DNA from: Incurvaria masculella
Taxonomy: Eukaryota > Arthropoda > Insecta > Lepidoptera > Incurvariidae
Reading direction: 5' to 3'
NCBI GenBank assembly: GCA_946894095.1
Contig: OX335665.1
Location: 9,806,001-9,870,000, forward strand
Length of the DNA stretch: 64,000 nt
The notes below the pieces were generated by a model. The model was not told the origin of the DNA. It saw only the letters and a list, made by a program, of their open reading frames with translations, and did no database searches. The number at the start of each line of letters is the position of its first letter. The first letter of the stretch is position 1. Of this stretch, positions 45,983 to 56,200 are shown in pieces. The translations under genes were made by a program, and so were the position numbers.

Positions 45983-48870
45983 TATTTTGTTACATGAAAT
46001 GCATACGTGTATTCAGAAAAAATATTACTATTGTTTACATTCATCAAACGTTATAGAGGTGATTCTAGAGCTAAAATTGAGCAACATTATCCTGTATTTT
46101 TTTATTCCAGGAAAATATTGTTTCATATCATATCATAATACAAGATGATCGATTAAAAAAAATCGTTTCTTGTGCACACCCCAGTCTGAGCATACGTTCA
46201 GAAACCTGGTGTGAAACTGTTTGCTTCCGCCGGTAACTGTCCTTCGAACAACCTTCCAGTGCAGTACTTGCGATTAGTTGTCTGCGGTAAGCTCCATCTC
46301 TTATACCTCATACATACGCTGCTTCCATTGTACCAACGTACATCCAATGTACAAGGTGTTTCAATCGTTCAGTTTTACACTCTGCTCAGCCGTTGGAACG
46401 GGAATGGAGTCATTTGTCACCTCAAGTCACAAATGCCTGATGAAATATGCTCATCATCGAGGAATTATTCCATTCGTCACGATTCTTCCGGACTGTAGTT
46501 ATTTGCAAAGCAGCAAACTTTAGTTGTTAACTTAATTTAGTCCTCCGCAGGTTGTCTGTGACCACGGAGCATCGTTTTAGAAAGCAACAAGTTACTTCAC
46601 CTTGAACTCATGAGTTTCAAAATAATCATACCATTTGTTTCACTTCATCTGTACCGTGCTAGAGGCGTTAGGGAGGGGTCACGTGTGAGTCCTGTGTGCC
46701 GCCCGCCCACAAAATTTTCCATATTTAAGGCTAAATAAAATGGACTAGTTTCTTCACTAGACTGAAGAGAAGGGCACCGCAACACTTATGTAATACCCGC
46801 TTAGTCTTATAAGCTGTGTACTTTTATGGAAAAGTCATTGGACATTTGCCACAGTTAAGACCACTATTCCTAATAAAAAAAAAATTATAACAAGTCAACT
46901 GACAGATTGCAGTTTCAAATTATAAAAAATAAATTCTTGCAGTTTATCTAGTATAGTTATCGTTAGAAACAGATCATTTAACATAGTACAGCTCACATGA
47001 ATTCTGTGTTTTCGTTAGATATTAACATTCGATTTATGATTTAGATGGGTAGTTTTGACAGCGCAATATTACAACATAGGATTATTATGATTCCCAGTCA
47101 CTGTCAGTGCTGTGCTGCCACTAGATCTCAATGAAAATCCTGTATCGGATTTGGATTCCAGTGAATGAACAAGTTGATTAAAGATATTTTAGGCCAATTC
47201 ACACTCTCACCTCTTTACCTCTTTGTTGTACTCCTAACGTTACATTTATTTCCGGTCAGGCTTCAGTTGTACATACATATGTCTCCTCTTGAGTGTGTGA
47301 ATGGCAACACTCATGGTCGTCCTGTTGCCTCGGGGTACACGACGGCTCTGGGGGTGACCGACCGACTCAATTATTCTATTATTATATAAATATTATTATA
47401 TTTCTTGTTGCTTTGAAAGATGCGGATGGTTGGAGACACCCTGTACGTGTCACGACGGTGCTAATTTTGTTTTTGTAGTGTTAATTTGGTCTCAATATAC
47501 ATACAATATTTTATTTCTATAAATTGTGAATTATTTGAAATGGTGAAATTTTATTTTATATTGAATTAATGTAGATATCTAAATTGGTAGAAGATATTTC
47601 TTATAAATCATCAAGAAGATTCTAAATTAGAGATTTAAATCTAGAATAATTCTTTTTTGTGTTAAATTACAATTATTGTTCCTCAAAATAAAAAATATAT
47701 ATGTATATTTTTAGTTCAGTGAAATCTAATGAACGTTGTATTTCTTTAAGGCTTGGACTATCAATGTTTACAATATGGCAACATATCATTAAACACGTTC
47801 CTTTTTGGGTAAAGTATCCAAGAAAGCTCGATTGAGCTGATACGTTCATCGAAAAGTGACCTGTTTGATTTAACATTGACATCTCCAGCCGGGCGAAGCT
47901 TCACTTTTGACAAACCCTGTAAAGTTTAGTGTAAGTGGTAGCTAGCCGAATTCTGAGAAATGTTTTAAATTCGTGTAATCATAGAATAAGTGCGGCATTT
48001 TAAACTTCTTGGTTCGATTCGCAACATGTCCAACGTTGCATTTTGAACCCCGTGCTAGCGTGCGTAAGTTGCAGGGGGAGTGGAGTACACGGCACCCCAC
48101 TGTCAGCCGAGTCACCTGAGATGCAAACATGTTATGGTCAATGTGCAAAACGGGCTAGCCTGTGTATAAGCTGGGTTGAATGCATATTTTTTTGTTGGTA
48201 ATATTTTTTTTTGTTAGTAAAAGAAGTCGAAACAAAGTGCATATGTATACAGTTTGATTTTTTTTACAATCATTATGAACAATTTATTGGCATTTTGTGT
48301 TTTGATGGCGAATCTAGCCATGCTCTTTGCTAGCCAATTGTACGCTATAGCCGTAACATAAACGTCAGTCTCAGAAGAAATGGTGTCGTGTGAAGTCATT
48401 GGACATTCATTTCAGTTGTAGCCTCGTGTGTAGTCGGTTATTTGTGCTCGGATCAATGATACATACGGAACCTCCTTCTAGCCTTAGTCCAGTTAGCTTT
48501 CGGAATTGTGTTTATGAACCTCCTTTTGATTTAATAGAGTTCTAATTTTTTAAATAAGTGAAAAAAAGAGAATAAAAGTGGTGCCAACGTGAATGTTGTT
48601 CAATGAAATTTACGTCGTTCTTTTTCCTATATTCAGATATATTTATCCTATATTTTTATTTATTGCCTAATGTATTATTAAAAATTGTATTCCATATAAG
48701 AAACTGGAAATAAAAATGTACTGAAAGGAAAAGAATTAAAGGATAAAAAAAATCATCTAACCTTTTATAGACTACGAAGACGGTGTATTCAGTGGGTTAA
48801 ATGAGACACTCGAACTATCTCTTTTATGCGTACTACACATTTCCATTTGGCACACTCCTACTACTATCCC
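45983..48870. other. Non-coding, nothing recognised
   Basis: AT-rich DNA with poly-A and poly-T runs. Short ORFs show no protein-like composition. It may be 3' UTR or intergenic sequence. Confidence 0.4.
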
Positions 48871-48892
48871 CCGTTTTCACCACCTCCAACTA

Positions 48893-50196
48893 AAGGGTGG
48901 TTAAATTGTAAGGGCCGATGTTGAATATGAACCACACCTAAACGCCAAGTTTTTTTCCGAATTTTATTTGACATTTCTCTATTTCAGACTTACTCAATTT
49001 GAACCATGGAGAGATACACAATCCAACAATGTGTTAAAGTTATCCAGACTTATTATGAAAATGGGCGTTCAAATCAAAATGCATATCGTGCACTTCGTGA
49101 TTTTTTTGGTCAATTTGATCGTCCAAATGTGCGTACAATCGCAAAAATCGTGGAAAAATTCGAGCAAACCGGGTCTGTAGAAGATGTGAGAACACCAGTG
49201 CATGCTCGTACAGCTCGTACTGCAGAAAATATTGCTGCTGTTCGCGATAGTGTGGCTGAAGAGCCGTCCACCTCAACTCGTCGTCGTGCCCAACAATTGC
49301 ACCTCTCACGCTCGTCGTTGATGAACATTATGCATAAAGACTTGCATTTACACGCTTACAAGGTGCAATTGGCTCAAGAACTAAAGCCTGTTGACCATTC
49401 CAAACGTCGTGAATGGGCAGAATGGTGGCAAGAAATGGCAACAGTGGATGATCAATTTTCGAAGAAAATCATCTTCAGTGATGAGGCACATTTTCACCTC
49501 AGTGGATTCGTCAATAAACAGAATTGCCGCATTTGGGCGAATGAGAATCCAAGAGTGATTGTCGAAAAACCAATGCACCCACAAAGAGTGACTGTTTGGT
49601 GCGGTTTATGGGCTGGCGGCATCATCGGGCCGTATTTTTTCCAAAATGAGGCCGGTCAGGCAGTTACTGTGAATGGTGTTCGCTATCGTGAGATGATAAC
49701 GAACTTTTTATGGCCCGAATTGGAAGATATGGATGTGGACGATATGTGGTTTCAGCAGGACGGTGCCACTTGCCACACAGCTAACGAAACAATGGCTCTT
49801 TTGCGCAACAAATTCAATGGCCGTGTTATCTCACGTAATGGCGATGTCAATTGGCCGCCAAGATCATGTGATTTGACACCGTTGGACTTTTTTCTTTGGG
49901 GTTATTTGAAAGAAAAGGTGTACGTCGATAAGCCAGCAACAATTCAAGAGCTAAAGGATGAGATAATTCGGCACATTAACGGCATAGAACCTCCATTATG
50001 CCTCAGGGTCATCGAAAATTTGGACCATCGGATGGAGGTGTGCCGCCGTGGTCGCGGCGCCCATTTGGCCAATATTTTGTTCCATACATAATTGAGTAAT
50101 ACCAATATATCATAATAAAATAAAATTACAATAATTTCCTAAATAGTTTGTGTTTTATTCAAAATCAACATCGGCCCTTGAAATTTAACCACCCGT
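48893..50196 (+). mobile_element. Intact DD41D mariner-type transposon, 1304 bp
   Basis: Terminal inverted repeats of 32 bp with three mismatches (left AAGGGTGGTTAAATTGTAAG, right the complement of ACGGGTGGTTAAATTTCAAG) are bordered by TA at 48891-48892 and 50197-50198. One open transposase frame fills the interior. Confidence 0.93.
49006..50091 (+). CDS. Mariner-type transposase, 361 aa, DD41D catalytic triad
   Basis: N-terminal helix-turn-helix DNA-binding region (about residues 1-115) begins MERYTIQQCVKVIQTYYENG. The catalytic domain has D159 (IIFSDEAHFH), D252 (WFQQDGATCHTA) and D294 (RSCDLTPLDFFLWGY). There are 41 residues between the second and third aspartates, the spacing of the DD41D ('rosa') group of the IS630-Tc1-mariner superfamily. 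The frame is complete, with no stop or frameshift, and both terminal repeats are present, so the copy may be recently active. The C-terminus ends HLANILFHT. The enzyme cuts at the inverted repeats and inserts at TA. Confidence 0.95.
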   Translation: MERYTIQQCVKVIQTYYENGRSNQNAYRALRDFFGQFDRPNVRTIAKIVEKFEQTGSVEDVRTPVHARTARTAENIAAVRDSVAEEPSTSTRRRAQQLHLSRSSLMNIMHKDLHLHAYKVQLAQELKPVDHSKRREWAEWWQEMATVDDQFSKKIIFSDEAHFHLSGFVNKQNCRIWANENPRVIVEKPMHPQRVTVWCGLWAGGIIGPYFFQNEAGQAVTVNGVRYREMITNFLWPELEDMDVDDMWFQQDGATCHTANETMALLRNKFNGRVISRNGDVNWPPRSCDLTPLDFFLWGYLKEKVYVDKPATIQELKDEIIRHINGIEPPLCLRVIENLDHRMEVCRRGRGAHLANILFHT

Positions 50197-50299
50197 TACA
50201 TGAAATCCGATAGTTAACTTTCGGTGACAATGCATGTTTGTATGGTGTAACCGAAAGGTAACTTTGGGATTTTTGTAGCTGGAGGTGGTGAAACCTGGC

Positions 50300-51430
50300 G
50301 AATAACATCCAACGTAAAAACCGTTATATTTTGGGAAAATGTTCTTTGTTTTGAGAACATAACCTCTAAAAATTATTTGAACTGTATCTAGATTCATTTT
50401 CATGCTCCGTCAAGTTGAAATTATTTCGGCGGCTTAACTGTAACTGTTTTAGGTAGGCCTCTGGTATATTGTAACTATGTTTTATTAGAAATATTCAAAT
50501 GTCAAACTATACTGTATTGATTTGGACCATCTTGTATTCAAGCAATATATACAATTTTCTCTTCGCACTAATGCGGGCTTACGTTAGTGGGAAGAGGACA
50601 GCTATATTTTGTTATGTGCATTTGGACACATTTGCTGTCTCGTTCGTGTCTTCAGAGTAGATTAGGAGTTAGAGTGGGACGATGGTGTTCGCATACTCCT
50701 TAAGATTGTGAAAATGTTTTGGAAACCGCCTAAATTAATCGAAGTAAGAATGTAGTGGAGGGTGTAGTTGTGTGGGTGAGGGTGTGTGATGGAATGCTAG
50801 AGGTAGGTATATATATTGTGTAAGTGTAAGTGTTCAGTGATAGGTATCCTAATGTAATTACGAATTGTGCTAGTATTTTTTTTACATTTTGTTTTTATTG
50901 GACAGTCTGTAATCTTTAATTTGATTACCCGTAGGTATTTGTTTTTCTTCTATTATGTAATGCAAAATGATTGAATAACAATAAATCTATCTGAAATGTA
51001 TTGACATTGTATATTATTGTATCGTCTTAACGTGGTTATTGATAAAATCTAAACTTGAAGGCTCGGAAATACAAACTACTTCTTCAATTGATATGTATAG
51101 AACTAGAGGATCTCTGAGCTGTAGTCTTCGCGGTCTGAACATTTGACACTTTTAAACATTTTTCAAAATAAAAAAAAAAATAAAAACTGGCTCGGCTAAA
51201 AAATGTTATGTAATATCGAACCTGCTCAATCAGGCTGCGACAATCAGTTAAGAAATGCAACCTGGAGAGGAGAACAGTCGGACATACGAAAGCATTTTTC
51301 TATCTTGCTTTCTCTTCGCTCATTCAATAAACATTTCTTGAATTCAGAAAAATGTTTTAAGTTAATCGGTGGTTCTAAAACGACATCTACACGCATTGAG
51401 CCTGTCATCACATTTTGAAAATATTCAGAA
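50300..51430. other. Non-coding, UTR-like
   Basis: T-rich sequence with a candidate AATAAA near 50980 and an A-rich tract at about 51166-51184. No gene is supported. Confidence 0.35.
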
Positions 51431-51505
51431 ACATTTGTGGTCTAGACCTTTGTCCGAGTGAGGTTTCGACCTCCGCTGCTTCACCGCCGAGCTATCCAGA
51501 CGATT
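51420..51505 (-). mobile_element. tRNA-derived SINE head (second family)
   Basis: The minus strand reads GTCTGGATAGCTCGGCGGTG (A box) and AGGTCGAAACCTCACTCGGA (B box) with tRNA-like spacing but no cloverleaf closure or acceptor stem. It is a SINE head rather than a functional tRNA. Confidence 0.55.
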
Positions 51506-51684
51506 ATGATTATTTTAGAATCGACAACGCTTCCCCTATCTACAAATAGATGGCGCTGAATTCGCTTATTAATCCTACGCTGAGGCATATTGACTGCCAT
51601 TATCGAGATATCACTTTCTTTCTCTTAATGATTTTGATAAGTGCAATTGTCTCGAATGTGAGTTGCTCCATGTGAAACTACAGG

Positions 51685-51995
51685 GGACCTATAGTTTCAC
51701 ATAACCGGACATGGATAGCTAATACCAAACTGAACATCAGATATTAGCCTAACACACCACATGGGAACCAGGCGACCATCGTTCATTCAATGCGATGGTA
51801 CCAACCCAGGCGGGATTAACCCTGCCACCTAGTAAGTAAGGCAGGGGCCCTACATAGTTTTACGTGGAATCCACGGCCAGCCTCAACGATTGAAAATGGT
51901 CACTCATCGTGAACCCAACCGCGCTCAGAGGTGCTTACCCAGTGTTTAGTTAGTTACCGAGTTGCGCGGATCTGTGAGCACGCATTGCCGAGTTC
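51685..51995 (-). mobile_element. SINE copy with diverged 5S-derived head
   Basis: The body matches the 24752 copy. Its head on the minus strand has GGTAAGCACCTCTGAGCGCG, then GGTTCACGATGAGTGACCAT and GAGGCTGGCCGTGG, aligning with the 5S-like head at 24787-24860. It is a second, older 5S-headed copy. Confidence 0.7.
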
Positions 51996-52261
51996 GCACG
52001 ACCGCGGATTTTGTTAGTAGGTCAACGACACGTGTTTTCGGTCCTGGGAGCCCATAAAGTGCATCGAGAACGCATTTAGTGCAACGTGTTGCGTGCGACC
52101 GGCCGCGCCATCATTAGGTGGGTTCCTTTCCCTTCCCTGACCCATATACCCACTCCCTTCGGCAGCTGGCGTGCATCGAAACATTTTGACGGGTTGAGCT
52201 ACCGCCTCTTAAAACATACCAGCTTATCGATTCGCAAGGCGTCGCACCACTGGGCTACCGA

Positions 52262-52410
52262 GGTTGACAAGGTGGTAGGGTTTAGCACGCTTGGGTTGGT
52301 ACCATTTCATTGGATGAAAAGATGGTCAATACAATTATTATAATATGTCTGTGCTCTCAAAGGCCAGGTCCTCATATAGCACCTAATTCATACGGGAATG
52401 TCTGTACGAA
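52262..52410 (+). mobile_element. Degenerate SINE fragment
   Basis: AAGGTGGTAGGGTTTAGCAC, GGTTGGTACCATTTCATTGG and CAGGTCCTCATATAGCACCT match the family body with gaps. Both ends are lost. Confidence 0.6.
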
Positions 52411-53102
52411 AAAAAAATTATTTCTGAAAATGAAACGAAATTAATGATATCATATTTATTGATGGCCGACATGGAAGAAAATCCACGTTAGCTTATAAAC
52501 TACTTTATTCACAGTAAACATATTCTCACATGTCGGGTAAATGTGTCTTACACCTGGAATCATCGTACGGGAATGCATTGGAAACCACCCAAACCTTCAG
52601 CAGAACTGAATATTGCTTGGGCTAATATTTCCATAACAATTTTCAACGTGATTTCTTTTTTGTACCCGCCATAGGTAATATATTACTTAAGAAATTATGC
52701 ACTAAAATTCAGTTGTTAAAAATATTAAACGTACAGTATATAGATATGACATTGATGCAAAATTGAATGTAAAATTAAATTGGAATTCAATCGAGGATAG
52801 GGTTAAGATCGAGTCATTTGTTTTGTATTTCGAGTTTGGCAACTATGGCACAATAAACTTATACAATGTGGTTGGAACCAGCGGGAGATGGATACCTTAG
52901 AATGTCAGTGAGAAAGTACAAGTGCGGCGGCGGTCGCCCTTGATAATATGTTACATCGACGCGCGCAACTTCGTTAAAAGCGAAAAAAGCGCCAAAAGAA
53001 GTATAACCTCATGAAACATTTCTAGCTTCCGAGTGAAGACGTGACAGGTAAGAGAATGTCGGCCTGCTCTAGCGGTGTAGTGATGTAGTGGTGTAGCGGT
53101 GT
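52411..53102. other. 3' flank of the chitin-binding gene
   Basis: AT-rich sequence that would hold the 3' UTR of the minus-strand gene ending at 53103. No further feature is clear. Confidence 0.4.
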
Positions 53103-53277
53103 CTAGTAGGGGAGGAACTCATCGCCGATCTCTTCGACGGCCCGCGCGTCGCGCGCGCACGGCACGTTGGCCTCGTGGTCACACTGCAGCGTGCGCGGGT
53201 TGAAGTAGAGTCCGTCCGAGCAGAACGCCGCCTCGGCCGCGCCGCCGCTGCAGCGCCAGAACCGCTGGCAGTCTCCG
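53103..53277 (-). CDS. Terminal exon, second half of the second CBM14 domain
   Basis: Acceptor CCCTCGGCAG on the minus strand, TAG at 53103-53105. It encodes GDCQRFWRCSGGAAEAAFCS, DGLYFNPRTLQCDHEANVPC and ARDARAVEEIGDEFLPY, with the last five of the six domain cysteines. Confidence 0.85.
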
Positions 53278-56200
53278 CTGCCGAGGGGAAGCACAACTTA
53301 GCCAGATGTCCCTTTTTTACATTGGATAGTATTTATATTGCTGGCGATTCCCTCCCCCACATTTCACACGCACCCCCTCTCACACACACCTCTCTCTCCC
53401 ACGCACCTCTCTCTCTGACACATACTTTTTATACCCTCACGCTCACCTACATCCCAGCTATTTACTTTGCAAAGGACTCTGGAAAGGGATGCCCTGAAAA
53501 CCAGTTTGCTGTGTACCAAGTCATTGGGACATTCAAGATGATGACAAGAATTCAGAAGGGACATGTACTGCGAACGAGATACAGTTCATTTACCCGTCCA
53601 TGGGTTTTTATATTTGAGTCGATACATATTTTCAACACATTGATATTATTACATATTTTTACACAAATATAAAAATCCATGGATGGGCGATTGAGTGCAT
53701 ACCTCAAATGCTCTATTCAATGATGTAAGTTGAAATACCATGATTGTAGCGATTTAGTGATAGGCAATGTGTAACTTGTAATAGTATGGTATTTCTATGG
53801 GATTTTTATGGGAACTCCCGAAAAGCCTCGTCTCAGTGTACTAAACTGCTGGTAGTTTAAAGACTGCATCATCGACTCGGTCCGTTTGAGACAGGATTTT
53901 AAGGAAAACCACGAAAAGCCTCGTCTCAGTGTACTAAACTGCTGGTAGTTTAAAGACTGCATCATCGACTCGGTCCGTTTGAGACAGGATTTTAAGGAAA
54001 ACCACGAAAAGCCTCGTCTCAGTGTACTAAACTGCTGGTAGTTTAAAGACTGCATCATCGACTCGGTCCGTTTGAGACAGGATTTTAAGGAAAACCACGA
54101 AAAGCCTCGTCTCAGTGTACTAAACTGCTGGTAGTTTAAAGACTGCATCATCGACTCGGTCCGTTTGAGACAGGATTTTAAGGAAAACCACGAAAAGCCT
54201 CGTCTCAGTGTACTAAACTGCTGGTAGTTTAAAGACTGCATCATCGACTCGGTCCGTTTGAGACAGGATTTTAAGGAAAACCACGAAAAGCCTCGTCTCA
54301 GTGTACTAAACTGCTGGTAGTTTAAAGACTGCATCATCGACTCGGTCCGTTTGAGACAGGATTTTAAGGAAAATCACGAAAAGCCTCGTCTCAGTGTACT
54401 AAACTGCTGGTAGTTTAAAGACTGCATCATCGACTCGGTCCGTTTGAGACAGGATTTTAAGGAAAATCACGAAAAGCCTCGTCTCAGTGTACTAAACTGC
54501 TGGTAGTTTAAAGACTGCATCATCGACTCGGTCCGTTTGAGACAGGATTTTAAGGAAAACCACGAAAAGCCTCGTCTCAGTGTACTAAACTGCTGGTAGT
54601 TTAAAGACTGCATCATCGACTCGGTCCGTTTGAGACAGGATTTTAAGGAAAACCACGAAAAGCCTCGTCTCAGTGTACTAAACTGCTGGTAGTTTAAAGA
54701 CTGCATCATCGACTCGGTCCGTTTGAGACAGGATTTTAAGGAAAATCACGAAAAGCCTCGTCTCAGTGTACTAAACTGCTGGTAGTTTAAAGACTGCATC
54801 ATCGACTCGGTCCGTTTGAGACAGGATTTTAAGGAAAACCACGAAAAGCCTCGTCTCAGTGTACTAAACTGCTGGTAGTTTAAAGACTGCATCATCGACT
54901 CGGTCCGTTTGAGACAGGATTTTAAGGAAAACCACGAAAAGCCTCGTCTCAGTGTACTAAACTGCTGGTAGTTTAAAGACTGCATCATCGACTCGGTCCG
55001 TTTGAGACAGGATTTTAAGGAAAACCACGAAAAGCCTCGTCTCAGTGTACTAAACTGCTGGTAGTTTAAAGACTGCATCATCGACTCGGTCCGTTTGAGA
55101 CAGGATTTTAAGGAAAACCACGAAAAGCCTCGTCTCAGTGTACTAAACTGCTGGTAGTTTAAAGACTGCATCATCGACTCGGTCCGTTTGAGACAGGATT
55201 TTAAGGAAAACCACGAAAAGCCTCGTCTCAGTGTACTAAACTGCTGGTAGTTTAAAGACTGCATCATCGACTCGGTCCGTTTGAGACAGGATTTTAAGGA
55301 AAATCACGAAAAGCCTCGTCTCAGTGTACTAAACTGCTGGTAGTTTAAAGACTGCATCATCGACTCGGTCCGTTTGAGACAGGATTTTAAGGAAAACCAC
55401 GAAAAGCCTCGTCTCAGTGTACTAAACTGCTGGTAGTTTAAAGACTGCATCATCGACTCGGTCCGTTTGAGACAGGATTTTAAGGAAAATCACGAAAAGC
55501 CTCGTCTCAGTGTACTAAACTGCTGGTAGTTTAAAGACTGCATCATCGACTCGGTCCGTTTGAGACAGGATTTTAAGGAAAACCACGAAAAGCCTCGTCT
55601 CAGTGTACTAAACTGCTGGTAGTTTAAAGACTGCATCATCGACTCGGTCCGTTTGAGACAGGATTTTAAGGAAAACCACGAAAAGCCTCGTCTCAGTGTA
55701 CTAAACTGCTGGTAGTTTAAAGACTGCATCATCGACTCGGTCCGTTTGAGACAGGATTTTAAGGAAAACCACGAAAAGCCTCGTCTCAGTGTACTAAACT
55801 GCTGGTAGTTTAAAGACTGCATCATCGACTCGGTCCGTTTGAGACAGGATTTTAAGGAAAATCACGAAAAGCCTCGTCTCAGTGTACTAAACTGCTGGTA
55901 GTTTAAAGACTGCATCATCGACTCGGTCCGTTTGAGACAGGATTTTAAGGAAAACCACGAAAAGCCTCGTCTCAGTGTACTAAACTGCTGGTAGTTTAAA
56001 GACTGCATCATCGACTCGGTCCGTTTGAGACAGGATTTTAAGGAAAATCACGAAAAGCCTCGTCTCAGTGTACTAAACTGCTGGTAGTTTAAAGACTGCA
56101 TCATCGACTCGGTCCGTTTGAGACAGGATTTTAAGGAAAATCACGAAAAGCCTCGTCTCAGTGTACTAAACTGCTGGTAGTTTAAAGACTGCATCATCGA

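Larger units (their letters stand above)
48872..50296. mobile_element. Old MITE split by the mariner insertion
   Basis: GTTTTCACCACCTCCAAC at 48873-48890 and GCTGGAGGTGGTGAAACC at 50278-50295 are inverted ends. The MITE interior (CGATAGTTAACTTTCGGTGA, then GTAACCGAAAGGTAACTTTG) follows the mariner. Without the mariner the element is about 120 bp. Confidence 0.65.

Noticed and set aside
51440..51505. Functional tRNA gene
   Set aside because: A- and B-box-like motifs are present but no closed acceptor stem or anticodon arm could be drawn. A SINE head is more likely.
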